Positions 1 to 8,979 of a DNA stretch of 64,000 nt are shown piece after piece. This stretch comes from [Mycobacterium] stephanolepidis. GTDB taxonomy: Bacteria; Actinomycetota; Actinomycetes; Mycobacteriales; Mycobacteriaceae. Numbering within the stretch: position 1 is the stretch's first letter; each line of letters opens with the position of its first letter. The notes under the pieces are model-generated. The model was given only the letters and a program-made list of their open reading frames with translations. It had not been told where the DNA came from and ran no database searches. The stretch lies in the NCBI RefSeq assembly GCF_002356335.1, contig NZ_AP018165.1, forward strand, positions 1,550,001 through 1,614,000. Direction: 5' to 3'. Made by a program: the position numbers and the translations under genes.

Positions 1-3000
1 GGTTTTCAAGACAAATGTGTCGCCCGCAGAGGCCATTGCCGACATCGCAAGAATCGAAGGGCTACAAGAGAACTCCATCGACCTTGCGTATGACGCCGAC
101 GAGCTGGGCACCGGTGTGCTCAGCATGTACCTCGGTGGGCGCTCGGCCTCTCTGAGCCAGGTGCTGCCGGTGTTGCACAGCATGGGCGTCGACGTGCTCG
201 AGGAGCGCCCGTATCACTTCACCCGGCCGGATGGTCTGGCGGTCTCGCTGTACGCATTCCGTATCGTGGTGCACCCGACGATCACGCGTACCTTCGATGC
301 CGAGGGCACCGCGCGCCGCGCCGAGTTGCTCACCAACGCCATCGACGATGTGTGGCACGGCCGTGTCGAAATCGACAGATTCAACGAGCTGGTATTGCGC
401 GCCGGGCTCACGGCCGGTCAGATCACCATCCTGCGCGGTTATGCCAAGTACCTCCGGCAGGCCGGCTTCCCCTACAGCCAGGCACATATCGAGACGGTGC
501 TGGCCGACAATTCCCAGACCGCACGCGATTTCGTCGAACTGTTCGAGGCCCGGTTCGACCCCGCCGTCACCGACGACACGCTGGCCGATGCGAAGGCCGC
601 CCATGTGCTCGCCGAGATCGACAAGGTGGTCAGTCTGGACACCGACAGGGTGCTGCGCGCGTTCTTCGGTCTGATCCAGGCCACCTTGCGTACCAACTAC
701 TTTGTGACCAAGCCGGATTCGGCGCGTGCCAACGGTGTGCTGTCCTTCAAGCTCAACCCGCGTGAGATCACCGAGTTGCCCGAGCCACGGCCCCGCTTCG
801 AGATCTTCGTGTACTCCCCACGGGTGGAGGGTGTGCACCTGCGCTTCGGCCCGGTCGCCCGCGGCGGGCTGCGCTGGTCGGACCGTCGTGAGGACTTCCG
901 CACCGAGATCCTGGGTCTGGTGAAGGCGCAGGCCGTCAAGAACGCGGTCATCGTTCCGGTCGGCGCCAAGGGTGGGTTCGTCGTCAAGAATCCGCCTGCC
1001 ACCACCGGGGACGCCGCCGTTGACCGTGACGCGTTCCGCGCCGAGGGCGTCGAGTGCTACCGGCGCTTCATCAGCGGTCTGCTCGATATCACCGACAACC
1101 GCGATCGCGCCACCAACGCCGTCGTGCCCCCCGAGGGAGTGCGGCGCCGTGACGGCGACGACCCGTACCTCGTTGTGGCCGCGGACAAGGGCACCGCCAC
1201 CTTCTCCGATATCGCCAACGATGTCGCACTGTCGTACGGGTTCTGGCTCGGCGACGCGTTCGCCTCGGGTGGCTCCGTCGGCTACGACCACAAGGCCATG
1301 GGCATCACCGCCCGCGGCGCCTGGGAGAGCGTGAAACGTCACTTCCTGGAGATGGGGATCGACACCCAGACACAGGATTTCACCGTCGCGGGGGTCGGCG
1401 ACATGAGCGGAGACGTGTTCGGCAACGGCATGTTGCTGTCTCAGCACATCAAGCTGGTGGCCGCCTTCGACCACCGGGACATCTTCCTAGACCCCAACCC
1501 GGATCCGGCATCGTCCTGGGCTGAACGTAAGAGGATGTTCGCGCTCGAGCGCTCCAGCTGGGCCGACTACAACTCGGCGCTCATCAGCCCCGGCGGCGGC
1601 GTCTTCGGTAAGGAACAAAAATCCATACCGATCAGCCCCGAGGTTCGTGACGCACTCGGAATCGACAGCGACGTAGCGGAGATGACACCCCCGCAGCTTG
1701 TCCGCGCAATCCTGCTCGCCCCGGTCGACCTGTTCTTCAACGGCGGCATCGGCACCTACGTCAAGGCCGAGAGCGAATCGCACGCCGACGTGGGGGACAA
1801 GGCCAATGACGCCGTGCGCGTCAACGGAAACCAAGTGCGTGCCCGAGTGATCGGCGAAGGCGGCAACCTCGGCCTTACCTCGCGGGGCCGTATTGAGTTC
1901 GAGCTCAACGGCGGTCGGGTCAACACCGACGCGCTGGACAACTCCGCCGGAGTGGACTGCTCCGATCATGAGGTCAACATCAAGATCCTGATCGACTCGC
2001 TGGTCAGCGCGGGCAAGGTCGCGGCCTCTGAGCGGACGGCACTGCTGGAGTCGATGACCGACGATGTCGCCACACTTGTGTTGGCCGACAACGAATCCCA
2101 GAACAACCTCATGGGCACCAGCCGGGCCAACGCGGCCTCGCTGCTGAGCGTGCACGCGCGCCAGATCGCTTACCTGGTTGCCGAGCGCGGACTGGACCGC
2201 GAACTGGAGGCGTTGCCCTCCGAGAAGGAGATCGAGCGCCGCGCGGCACTCGGGATCGGCTTGACCTCACCGGAATTGGCAACCCTCATGGCGCATGTCA
2301 AGCTCGGGCTCAAGGATGATCTGTTGGCCAGCGACGCTCCCGATCAAGAGGTCACCCTGCGTCGCATGGTGCACTACTTCCCGAACGTGCTGCGTGAACG
2401 ATTCGACGCGGAGATCCGCCAGCATCCGCTGCGCAAGGAGATCTACGCCACCATGCTGGTCAATTCGGTGGTGGACTGCGGCGGTATCACCTACGTGTAC
2501 CGGCTCTTCGAAGACGCCGGCGCGGGCTCGGTGGACGGGCTCAAGACCTACGTGGCCGTCGAGGCCATCTTCGGACTGCGCTCATTGTGGGACCGCATCC
2601 GCCATGCCGATGTGCCGGTGGCGGTTTCGGATCGACTGACGCTGGACATGCGGCGCCTGCTGGACCGCGCATCGCGGTGGCTCATCAGCTACCGGCCGCA
2701 GCCCTTGGCGGTCGGAGCCGAGATCAACCGATTCGCCCAAGGCATCGCCGAGCTGACCCCAATGCTCACCACGTGGTTGCGTGGTCACGATCTGGAGATT
2801 GTCACCAAGCAGGCCGATGACCTGATGGAACTGGGTGTTCCGGCCGATCTTGCCCGTGATGTGGCCGGCTGCTTGTACGGCTTCAGCCTGCTGGACATCA
2901 TCGACATCGCCGATATCGCCGATCGTGACGGTGCGGAGGTTGCCGATCTGTACTTCACCCTGATGGACGACCTGCGGGTGGACGATCTGCTGACCGCAGT

Positions 3001-3295
3001 CTCCCAGCTGGAGCGCAATGATCGCTGGCATTCCCTGGCCCGGTTGGCGATCCGCGACGACATCTACTCCTCGTTGCGGGCACTCACCATGGATGTGCTT
3101 TCGGTCGGTGAACCCGACGAGACCGGCGAGCAGAAGATCGCCGAGTGGGAGTTCACCAATGCCTCGCGTTTGGAGCGGGCCCGTGGCACGCTCGCGGAGA
3201 TCTTCGCGTCGGGTGAACCAGACCTGGCGACGTTGTCGGTGGCAGCACGCCAGATCAGAGGGATGATCAGGAGCAGCATCAGCGGTCCTGCATGA
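1..3295 (+). CDS. gdh: NAD-specific glutamate dehydrogenase, large (GDH-180 type), 5'-truncated by window
   Basis: Oxidative deamination of glutamate to 2-oxoglutarate with NAD. The reading frame is open to the first base (codons before the GTG at 17 read V-F-K-T-N), so this is the C-terminal 1,097 or so residues of a protein that is about 1,600 residues in this family. The catalytic core is visible near residues 275-330 of the visible part: [15 protein letters not shown] followed by a lysine-rich [10 protein letters not shown] and a GAKGGFVVK substrate-binding segment. Downstream come the NAD-binding region with VIGEGGNLG (about residue 613) and the long helical C-terminal domain. It is followed after 7 nt by the thioesterase gene, the same order as Rv2476c-Rv2475c. 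Identification is firm; only the 5' end is missing. Confidence 0.95.
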   Translation, partial: VFKTNVSPAEAIADIARIEGLQENSIDLAYDADELGTGVLSMYLGGRSASLSQVLPVLHSMGVDVLEERPYHFTRPDGLAVSLYAFRIVVHPTITRTFDAEGTARRAELLTNAIDDVWHGRVEIDRFNELVLRAGLTAGQITILRGYAKYLRQAGFPYSQAHIETVLADNSQTARDFVELFEARFDPAVTDDTLADAKAAHVLAEIDKVVSLDTDRVLRAFFGLIQATLRTNYFVTKPDSARANGVLSFKLNPREITELPEPRPRFEIFVYSPRVEGVHLRFGPVARGGLRWSDRREDFRTEILGLVKAQAVKNAVIVPVGAKGGFVVKNPPATTGDAAVDRDAFRAEGVECYRRFISGLLDITDNRDRATNAVVPPEGVRRRDGDDPYLVVAADKGTATFSDIANDVALSYGFWLGDAFASGGSVGYDHKAMGITARGAWESVKRHFLEMGIDTQTQDFTVAGVGDMSGDVFGNGMLLSQHIKLVAAFDHRDIFLDPNPDPASSWAERKRMFALERSSWADYNSALISPGGGVFGKEQKSIPISPEVRDALGIDSDVAEMTPPQLVRAILLAPVDLFFNGGIGTYVKAESESHADVGDKANDAVRVNGNQVRARVIGEGGNLGLTSRGRIEFELNGGRVNTDALDNSAGVDCSDHEVNIKILIDSLVSAGKVAASERTALLESMTDDVATLVLADNESQNNLMGTSRANAASLLSVHARQIAYLVAERGLDRELEALPSEKEIERRAALGIGLTSPELATLMAHVKLGLKDDLLASDAPDQEVTLRRMVHYFPNVLRERFDAEIRQHPLRKEIYATMLVNSVVDCGGITYVYRLFEDAGAGSVDGLKTYVAVEAIFGLRSLWDRIRHADVPVAVSDRLTLDMRRLLDRASRWLISYRPQPLAVGAEINRFAQGIAELTPMLTTWLRGHDLEIVTKQADDLMELGVPADLARDVAGCLYGFSLLDIIDIADIADRDGAEVADLYFTLMDDLRVDDLLTAVSQLERNDRWHSLARLAIRDDIYSSLRALTMDVLSVGEPDETGEQKIAEWEFTNASRLERARGTLAEIFASGEPDLATLSVAARQIRGMIRSSISGPA

Positions 3296-3302
3296 TGGTG
3301 CG

Positions 3303-3761
3303 ATGAGCGTTAGCGAAGAGCAGCAGACACCGATGAGCGTTGGCGAGAAGCCGGGCTATGTCGCCGCGGTGCCGGTCCGCTGGTCCGACATCGACATGTA
3401 CCAGCACGTGAACCACGCGACGATGGTGACGATCCTGGAAGAGGCGCGAGTGCCCTTCCTGCGTGACGTTTTTGGCGCCGAGATCACCACCACGGGCCTG
3501 CTTATCGCCGATGTCCACGTGAAATACAAGGGTCAGGTGCGGCTCGCCGACTCGCCGCTGCAGGTGACCATGTGGGTCTCGAAGATCAGGGCGGTGGACT
3601 TCACGATCAACTATGAGGTGCGGTCGGTGAACGCGGCGCCGGATTCCAAACCCGCGGTGATCGCGGACACCCAGCTGGTGACCTTTCACCTGGACAGCCA
3701 AACCCTGTTGCGCCTCAACGACACCCATCGCGAGTACCTGCAACGCTGGTCGCGACCGTGA
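3303..3761 (+). CDS. Acyl-CoA thioesterase, hot-dog fold (YbgC/4HBT type)
   Basis: A 152-residue single-domain hot-dog thioesterase expected to hydrolyse an acyl-CoA in the cytosol. The 4HBT signature lies at residues 26-38: R-W-S-D-I-D then Q-H-V-N-H, with the catalytic Asp in the SD-x-D part. It matches Rv2475c by position and family. The start region is duplicated: ATGAGCGTTAGCGA at 3303 and ATGAGCGTTGGCGA at 3333, so either ATG could be used (152 or 142 residues). A CATGAT hexamer lies 6 nt before the first ATG, a weak leaderless -10. The 3' end overlaps the next gene by 4 nt (GTGA). The physiological substrate cannot be read from sequence. Confidence 0.85.
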   Translation: MSVSEEQQTPMSVGEKPGYVAAVPVRWSDIDMYQHVNHATMVTILEEARVPFLRDVFGAEITTTGLLIADVHVKYKGQVRLADSPLQVTMWVSKIRAVDFTINYEVRSVNAAPDSKPAVIADTQLVTFHLDSQTLLRLNDTHREYLQRWSRP

Positions 3762-4405
3762 CGGAGGCCCCGCTGCGGGTGCCCGACGCCTTCGACCGCA
3801 AGGACCTCACGACGTTTCTCACCCGCGTCGCACGGCTGGACGAGACGGCAGTGGTGCGGCTGCGTCTTCGAGACGACGGCAGGATAGTCGTCTGGACAGC
3901 AACGCAATTCGATGTGTTGGCCTGCCGCGCGGTGCGCGGTGAGCTGAGTACGCCCGATATCTCCGCCGCTGTCGACGAAGTGCTGCGCGGCCTGCAGGCC
4001 ACGGATGCTGACGGTTACGTGCACACGGGATTCCCGATGGACTCGGCGTGGCGAGGTGCGCTGCCCTCCGATACCGGCTTCGAGTATCTCGACGATATCC
4101 CGGCGCGGACGGTGCTCGAACTGGCACAGCGTGGGGGAGAGCTGGCACGCGAACACGGCAGTGCCCACGGCCCGCCGGTGTCGCTGTTGGATCAGTCCGT
4201 CGTCACAGTCGATGGATCCGACAGTCGACCGGTTGACGTGCCGATGCGATGCGTGTTTGCGCTGGCCGCAATGGGATTCGTGCCCACCAACCCCGCTGAG
4301 GATGAACCGGTGCGAGTGCGGGCCGTACCTGCATGGTTACGGCTGGATGCCCGCTTCGGGTCGGTGTATCGACGCCGGACCGATCTGTCGCTATCGGTCC
4401 GCTAA
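3758..4405 (+). CDS. Conserved hypothetical protein (Rv2474c position)
   Basis: A 215-residue soluble protein that I do not recognise as a known domain. It starts at a GTG that overlaps the thioesterase stop (GTGA), which argues for translational coupling and a shared function. No signal peptide or membrane segment is visible; it is acidic with several D/R-rich stretches. Its last codon overlaps by 4 nt the stop of the convergent aglA. The position equals that of M. tuberculosis Rv2474c, also of unknown function. Confidence 0.75.
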   Translation: MTEAPLRVPDAFDRKDLTTFLTRVARLDETAVVRLRLRDDGRIVVWTATQFDVLACRAVRGELSTPDISAAVDEVLRGLQATDADGYVHTGFPMDSAWRGALPSDTGFEYLDDIPARTVLELAQRGGELAREHGSAHGPPVSLLDQSVVTVDGSDSRPVDVPMRCVFALAAMGFVPTNPAEDEPVRVRAVPAWLRLDARFGSVYRRRTDLSLSVR

Positions 4406-5991
4406 ACGATCCAGGCCGCGGTGTTGCGCGGCAGCTTGCCGTTGACGAGCGGACCGCTGGTCAGGATGACCTCGCCCGCAGGCAAATCCACCAAGTCACT
4501 GCTGACATTCAGAGCGCAGGTCAGCCCGCCGCCCTTGACGCGGAACGCCAGCGCGCCCGGCGGGCTGCCGTACCACTCCAAGCTGGTGCCGTTGAATTCG
4601 TCTCGGGTCTTGCGTAATTCGATGGCACGCCGATACAGCGACAACGTGGAATCAGCCTGTTCCAACTGACGTTCGACGGTGAACTCGGCCCAGCCGTGGG
4701 GCATCGGCAGCCAGGTCTGATCGTTGGTTGAGAAGCCGTACGGGGGATCGGTGCCCTCCCAGGGGATCGGTACCCGGCAGCCGTCACGACCCCGTTCAGT
4801 GTGGCCAGAGCGTTCCCATACCGGGTCCTGCAGGGCCTCGTCGGGTAGATCCACATTCGGCAGACCTAGTTCGGAACCGTTGTAGATGAACACAGTTCCG
4901 GGCAGCGCGAGCATCACCAGGGCCACGGCGCGGGCCCGCCACTGGCCGATCTGGCCGTCGCCGTAGCGCGTCACCTCGCGCTCCACGTCATGGTTGGACA
5001 ACGTCCAGGTAGGTGTCGCCCCTACGGAATCCACTGCAGCGAGCGAGTTTTCGATGGCGGCGCGGATCTTGTCGGCGTCGAAATCGGCCTCTACCAGCTT
5101 GAAGTTGAATCCGAGATGCAGCTCATCGGGCCTGACGTACTCGGCGAAACGGGTGTTGTCGTTGACCCAGATCTCGCCGACGGCAACCACATCGCGGTAC
5201 TGGTCGAGCACCTTGCGGATCTTTCGGTGGTACTCGTGCACACCCTCGTTGTTGAAACGTGGGTCCTCATCGGCGATATGCAGCATCGAGGTCTCGGTGT
5301 CCTCGATATCGGGGAGGCCCGGCGGCTTGGCCATGCCATGGGCGACATCGAGCCGGAAGCCGTCAATGCCACGGTCCAGCCAGAACCGCAGGGTCTCGGC
5401 GAAGTCGTCGAACACCTCCGGGTTGTCCCAGTTGACATCTGGCTGCTCCGGGGCGAACAAATGCAGGTACCACTGGCCGGGCGTGCCATCGGGCTCGGTC
5501 ACCCGGGTCCAGGCCGGACCGCCGAACACCGAGGGCCAATTGTTAGGCGGCAGTTCGCCGTTGACGCCCTTACCGTCGCGGAAGATGTAACGCGAGCGAG
5601 CCTCACTGCCGGGCTCGGCGGCGAGGGCCTCGATGAACCAGCGATGCTCGGAGCTGGTGTGGTTGGGCACCAGGTCCATGATGACCTTGATGTTGTGGCG
5701 GTGGGCGGAGGCGATGAGCCGGTGCATCGCGATCGATCCGCCGAACAACGGGTCGATCTCCCGAGGATTCGACACGTCGTAGCCGTGGTCGGCCATCGGA
5801 GATTTGGTAACGGGATTTAGCCAGATCCCTTGGATGCCGAGCAAATCAAGGTAGCCGAGTTTTGCTGATATGCCATCGAGATCACCAACGCCATCGCCGT
5901 CGCTGTCGCCGAACGACCGTGGGTAGATCTGATAGAAGACGGCTCGCGACCACCAGGGGTCGTCATATTGGCCCAAGTAGGCGGCGGTCAC
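4402..5991 (-). CDS. aglA: Alpha-glucosidase, GH13 family (oligo-1,6-glucosidase type)
   Basis: A 529-residue cytosolic GH13 enzyme that cleaves alpha-glucosidic bonds of malto- or isomalto-oligosaccharides. All four GH13 regions are present: D-L-V-P-N-H at residues 106-111, G-F-R-L-D-V-A-H with the nucleophile Asp215, general acid Glu273 in V-G-E-I-W-V, and S-N-H-D with Asp335. The N-terminal W-W-S-R-A-V-F-Y-Q-I-Y-P-R-S-F-G-D-S-D-G-D-G-V-G-D motif is typical of the oligo-1,6-glucosidase/trehalose-hydrolase branch. Start is a GTG (5991) without a clear Shine-Dalgarno. It corresponds to Rv2471 and is followed on the same strand by glbO upstream. Substrate preference is inferred, not shown. Confidence 0.9.
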   Translation of the reverse strand: MTAAYLGQYDDPWWSRAVFYQIYPRSFGDSDGDGVGDLDGISAKLGYLDLLGIQGIWLNPVTKSPMADHGYDVSNPREIDPLFGGSIAMHRLIASAHRHNIKVIMDLVPNHTSSEHRWFIEALAAEPGSEARSRYIFRDGKGVNGELPPNNWPSVFGGPAWTRVTEPDGTPGQWYLHLFAPEQPDVNWDNPEVFDDFAETLRFWLDRGIDGFRLDVAHGMAKPPGLPDIEDTETSMLHIADEDPRFNNEGVHEYHRKIRKVLDQYRDVVAVGEIWVNDNTRFAEYVRPDELHLGFNFKLVEADFDADKIRAAIENSLAAVDSVGATPTWTLSNHDVEREVTRYGDGQIGQWRARAVALVMLALPGTVFIYNGSELGLPNVDLPDEALQDPVWERSGHTERGRDGCRVPIPWEGTDPPYGFSTNDQTWLPMPHGWAEFTVERQLEQADSTLSLYRRAIELRKTRDEFNGTSLEWYGSPPGALAFRVKGGGLTCALNVSSDLVDLPAGEVILTSGPLVNGKLPRNTAAWIV

Positions 5992-6043
5992 GGTTGATCA
6001 TTCTGCACCACGACGGCTCTGGCTTCGAATCGCGATCGACGTG

Positions 6044-6466
6044 TCAGAAGGGCGAGTTGACCATCGACTGCGCCGCCATCTCCAGGTAGCTCCACAGCTG
6101 GGTGCGATGGTCGTCGTCCAGGGTGTTCCGGTCGATGGAATCGACAGCGGTCCGCATGCAGCGCAGCCACGCATCACGCTCGATGGGGCCGATCCGATAC
6201 GGCGCGTGACGCATCCGCAGCCGGGGATGTCCGCGCTGGTCGGAGTAGGTGCGCGGGCCGCCCCAGTACTGTTCCAGAAACATCCGGAGGCGATCCTCGG
6301 CGCCGGTGAGGTCTTCCTCCGGATACAGGGGCCGCAGCACCTCATCGTCAGCGACAAGCTCGTAAAAACGGGCCACTATCGCATGGAAAGTGGCGGCGCC
6401 ACCGACGGCGTCGTAGAAGTTTTCGGGGGTGGGGGCTGCCACGTCGTCCATTGTGCCGGTACACAC
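6044..6466 (-). CDS. glbO: Truncated haemoglobin, group II (GlbO)
   Basis: Small haem protein that binds O2/NO and is thought to protect respiration. Numbered from the GTG at 6466, the ligand-pocket residues of TrHbO are present: TyrB10 = Y35, TyrCD1 = Y48, proximal His F8 = H87 and Trp G8 = W100. The C-terminal half is nearly identical to M. tuberculosis GlbO. The start is uncertain: GTG 6466 gives 140 residues, ATG 6451 gives 135; the family usually begins near the F-Y-D-A-V-G-G segment (residue 17), so the longer start is not required. It is divergent from the HNH gene and lies just upstream of aglA on the same strand. Confidence 0.93.
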   Translation of the reverse strand: MCTGTMDDVAAPTPENFYDAVGGAATFHAIVARFYELVADDEVLRPLYPEEDLTGAEDRLRMFLEQYWGGPRTYSDQRGHPRLRMRHAPYRIGPIERDAWLRCMRTAVDSIDRNTLDDDHRTQLWSYLEMAAQSMVNSPF

Positions 6467-6571
6467 TTCGGCAGATCAGCCGGGTTGGTTACGCGATGTT
6501 CATTGGATTGACCTGCGAACACGGCGCAAATTGTCGTGCGAAGACCGCGGAATCGTGGTGCACTGGTTGTA

Positions 6572-7240
6572 ATGGTGCAACACAAGAAGAGCCGCGGGCA
6601 CCGGCATAACAGTGCCAGCGCTGGGCCGACCCAGAACGGGTCGGCCCGAATACTGCACAGTGTCCCAGGGACGAGGGTCCCCGGGGCCATCCCCCCACAG
6701 CACTCCAACGACGCCGGTTCCCTATGGGGCCGGCGTCGTGTGTTATTGCTGAACTCCACATATGAGCCGCTCACAGCGCTGCCGATGCGCCGTGCGGTGA
6801 TCATGCTGCTGTGCGGTAAGGCGGATGTGGTGCACGACGACCCGGGCGCTCCCGTGATCCATTCGGCCACCACATCGGTGGCGGTGCCCTCGGTGATCAG
6901 ACTCAGGGCCTTCGTGCGGGTGCCCTACCGGGCACGGGTTCCGATGACGCGGGCCGCGCTGATGCATCGCGACCGGTTCCGGTGCGCGTACTGCGGCGGC
7001 CGGGCCGACACCATCGACCACGTCATCCCGCGCAGCAAGGGCGGCGCGCACTCCTGGGAGAACTGCGTGGCCTGCTGTTCGTCTTGCAACCACCGCAAGG
7101 CGGACCGGCTGCTGGCGGACTTGGGCTGGGCATTGCACACCACACCGATGCCGCCCAAGGGCCAACATTGGCGGCTGCTGTCGTCGGTCAAGGAACTCGA
7201 CCCGGCATGGGTGCGATATCTAGGGGAGGGCGCGGCGTGA
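6572..7240 (+). CDS. HNH endonuclease family protein
   Basis: Nuclease-like protein with a C-terminal HNH zinc-finger domain: C-A-Y-C-G near the start of the domain, the catalytic D-H-V-I-P-R-S-K-G-G segment, and C-C-S-S-C-N-H-R-K-A-D. An N-terminal domain beginning R-V-L-L-L-N-S-T-Y-E-P-L is typical of this actinobacterial family (Rv2469c). From ATG 6572 it is 222 residues, the length I recall for Rv2469c. The first 56 residues are low-complexity and are encoded by DNA with strong hairpins, so GTG 6740 (166 residues) is a serious alternative start. The true substrate is unknown; many members are single genes without a restriction partner. Confidence 0.8.
   Translation: MVQHKKSRGHRHNSASAGPTQNGSARILHSVPGTRVPGAIPPQHSNDAGSLWGRRRVLLLNSTYEPLTALPMRRAVIMLLCGKADVVHDDPGAPVIHSATTSVAVPSVIRLRAFVRVPYRARVPMTRAALMHRDRFRCAYCGGRADTIDHVIPRSKGGAHSWENCVACCSSCNHRKADRLLADLGWALHTTPMPPKGQHWRLLSSVKELDPAWVRYLGEGAA
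6623..6739 (+). promoter_or_regulatory. Tandem perfect hairpins at the 5' end of the HNH gene
   Basis: Two perfect 10-bp stems: GGGCCGACCC (6623-6632) with its complement at 6638-6647 around a 5-nt loop, and ACGACGCCGG (6708-6717) with its complement at 6730-6739 around a 12-nt loop. A smaller GTCCC-A-GGGAC dyad lies at 6662-6672, followed by C-runs. The last stem ends one base before an in-frame GTG at 6740, where recognisable HNH-family protein begins. They may be a structured 5' leader or attenuator rather than coding sequence. Confidence 0.6.
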
Positions 7241-7258
7241 CTTCCAGGCGCGGTCGGC

Positions 7259-7264
7259 TACGGT
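7259..7264 (+). promoter_or_regulatory. -10 hexamer TACGGT, leaderless promoter of ctaJ
   Basis: TACGGT ends 7 nt before the GTG start at 7272, placing the transcription start at the start codon. No Shine-Dalgarno precedes the GTG. Confidence 0.6.
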
Positions 7265-7271
7265 TTGCATC

Positions 7272-7538
7272 GTGAGCTTTCTCAACAGCCCCACATACAT
7301 CGGGATGCCGGTCTGGGTAGCCCTGATCACGCCGGTCTTCTTTGTGCTCGTCGGACTCTGGACGATGCGTAAGAAGGGTCCGCACCCCGCGACCTTCAAC
7401 ATGAACGACGGCTGGACGCACGCCCCGATCCTGTGGGCCGCAGTCGACGAAAACGTTGGTGATGCGCATGGGCATGGCCACGGTCATGGGCACGCAGGCA
7501 CCGAAGCGATTGGAGGGTCCGCAAGTGGCAAGTGGTGA
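7272..7538 (+). CDS. ctaJ: Probable aa3-type cytochrome oxidase small subunit CtaJ
   Basis: An 88-residue protein with one membrane helix (about residues 9-31, ending L-W-T-M-R-K-K) and a conserved polar segment with [10 protein letters not shown]. This pattern and the neighbouring DUF5130 gene fit CtaJ, an accessory subunit of the mycobacterial III2IV2 respiratory supercomplex, acting in the plasma membrane. It has an unusual C-terminal tail with alternating His-Gly (H-G-H-G-H-G-H-G-H, about residues 65-73), beyond the core fold. It overlaps the next gene by 14 nt. The assignment rests on recalled family features. Confidence 0.65.
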   Translation: MSFLNSPTYIGMPVWVALITPVFFVLVGLWTMRKKGPHPATFNMNDGWTHAPILWAAVDENVGDAHGHGHGHGHAGTEAIGGSASGKW

Positions 7539-7992
7539 AGTCACCAAGACTGCTCCTGCCGATCTGCCGCGCGGCTGGGCCGAGACCATCAGCGGACGCC
7601 TCTCCGGGGTTACCGAGCCGGGCGCGCTGTCGGTCGAGTACCCGTTCCCCAACTACGAGCTGGCGACACTCGACGATGCGCTGACCTATGGGTCACGTCA
7701 GTCGAAGGCGCGATTCTCCGTGTACATCGGCGATCTGGGATCGGACACCGCCGCCGGAGCCCGGGACGTGTTCCTCAAGGTGCCGACGCCGGATGAGGCC
7801 GTGCTGATCGCGGTGTCGCCCAACCAGCATGTCGTGGAGGTCGTCTACGGCGAGGGACTCAAGGGGCGCGGTGCCGAGTCGGCCGCCGACCTGGGAGTCG
7901 CTGCCGCTGTGGCGTCGTTCAAGGAAGGCAACCTGCTCGACGGGATCATCAGCGCGGTGCGCGTGATGAGCGCCGCCATTTCGCGCCCCTGA
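7525..7992 (+). CDS. DUF5130 family protein, possible respiratory supercomplex factor
   Basis: A 155-residue protein starting at GTG 7525, chosen because GGAGGG at 7512-7517 sits 7 nt upstream; an in-frame start at 7456 would lie deep inside ctaJ. No signal peptide. The fold resembles TPM-like domains (F-S-V-Y-I-G-D-L segment and a hydrophobic A-V-L-I-A-V-S stretch). It is the Rv2468c counterpart; I recall its M. smegmatis relative as a protein found with the III2IV2 supercomplex, which fits the overlap with ctaJ. The exact role is inferred from context. Confidence 0.7.
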   Translation: MASGEVTKTAPADLPRGWAETISGRLSGVTEPGALSVEYPFPNYELATLDDALTYGSRQSKARFSVYIGDLGSDTAAGARDVFLKVPTPDEAVLIAVSPNQHVVEVVYGEGLKGRGAESAADLGVAAAVASFKEGNLLDGIISAVRVMSAAISRP

Positions 7993-8013
7993 TCCCCACT
8001 CTCTTTGCCTTTG

Positions 8014-8077
8014 CGCCGAGCGCATACCGCACGCATGCGAAGCATCTGAAATCGCTGCGTCTGGTATGCGCTCGATG
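8014..8077. repeat. 64-nt palindromic element, left copy (R1)
   Basis: Arms CGCCGAGCGCATACC (8014-8028) and GGTATGCGCTCGATG (8063-8077) pair over 12 consecutive bases, with an inner ACGCA/TGCGT stem (8031-8035 with 8056-8060). The right copy at 8944-9007 has the same arms with the same 49-nt offset but a different inner stem, so pairing rather than sequence is conserved inside. Confidence 0.85.
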
Positions 8078-8109
8078 CGTTTGTCGGTGGCCCGTCGCAT
8101 GATTCGGCG

Positions 8110-8979
8110 ATGGGGAACGGGGTAATCCTTGGGAGCGAGGCGATTCGCGCGGGGTCGGTGACCCGGCATGAGCTGTCTACGAAGTACGTGGCCAGGCACA
8201 AGGACGTCTACATTCCGCGGGACATCGCGATAACGCCGACGATCCGCGCGGAGGCGGCATGGCTGCGATCGCGCAGGCAGGGAGTGCTTGCAGGGTTCTC
8301 TGCGGCAGCACTGCACGGGGCGCAATGGGTTGACCCATCTCGACCGGCGGAGATCGTTGACGACCACAACCGGCGTCGCGAGCCAGGGGTGGTGACTCTT
8401 CGATGCGCCCTCCAGGACGACGAGGTGTGTGTAATCGGCGGTATGCGGACCACGACTGCGGCTCGCACCGCACTTGATCTCACCTGTCGCTATCCGCAGG
8501 GCGTCGCAGTGGCCGCACTTGACTCTCTTGCGCGCGCTACGCAACTCGCACGGTCAGACGTCGTTGAACTCGCGTCGCGACACCCGGGCATGCGTGGCAT
8601 TCGTCGGGCGCATGCAGCGCTTGATCTGGTGGATGCCGGTGCGCAGTCACCCAAGGAGACCTGGCTGCGGCTGCTGCTGATACGGGCCGGGTTGCCGCGC
8701 CCTGCCACGCAGGTCGTGGTGCACAACGGCGACTTCGTTGCCCTCGCATACATCGACCTGGGGTGGGAGGACCTCATGGTCGGCGTCGAATACGACGGAG
8801 ACCAGCACCGCAGCGACCGTCGGCAGTACCTCAAAGACATCAAGCGGCTGGAGATGCTCGAGGGCATGGGCTGGCTGATCGTCAGGGTGGTCGCAGAAGA
8901 CCACCCCGACGACATCATCCGGCGAGTACACCAAGCGCTGGCTCGCCGAGCGCATACCGCAGGCAGACAAATCGCGTGA
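8110..8979 (+). CDS. DUF559 (Vsr-like) domain protein with AbiEi-like N-terminus
   Basis: A 289-residue protein. Residues about 10-90 resemble the AbiEi antitoxin-type winged helix region (R-H-E-L-S, Y-I-P-R-D, A-A-W-L-R, V-L-A-G-F-S-A-A-A-L-H-G). Residues about 190-285 match DUF559, a PD-(D/E)xK/Vsr-related nuclease fold, with Y-I-D-L-G-W, V-G-V-E-Y-D-G-D-Q-H and a final Q-rich helix. No cognate toxin or methylase is adjacent. The gene separates two genes that are neighbours in M. tuberculosis (Rv2468c and pepN) and is flanked by matching palindromes; its last codons lie inside the right one. It looks like an acquired unit. Activity is not established. Confidence 0.8.
   Translation: MGNGVILGSEAIRAGSVTRHELSTKYVARHKDVYIPRDIAITPTIRAEAAWLRSRRQGVLAGFSAAALHGAQWVDPSRPAEIVDDHNRRREPGVVTLRCALQDDEVCVIGGMRTTTAARTALDLTCRYPQGVAVAALDSLARATQLARSDVVELASRHPGMRGIRRAHAALDLVDAGAQSPKETWLRLLLIRAGLPRPATQVVVHNGDFVALAYIDLGWEDLMVGVEYDGDQHRSDRRQYLKDIKRLEMLEGMGWLIVRVVAEDHPDDIIRRVHQALARRAHTAGRQIA

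Noticed and set aside
62..1474. 470-codon frame on the minus strand inside gdh
   Set aside because: It mirrors the codon pattern of the gdh frame in GC-rich DNA, has no family features and lies wholly inside a firmly identified gene.
6660..6740. 6C small RNA, because of C-runs in hairpin loops
   Set aside because: The C-runs are not in two loops with the spacing of 6C RNA, and the context is wrong.
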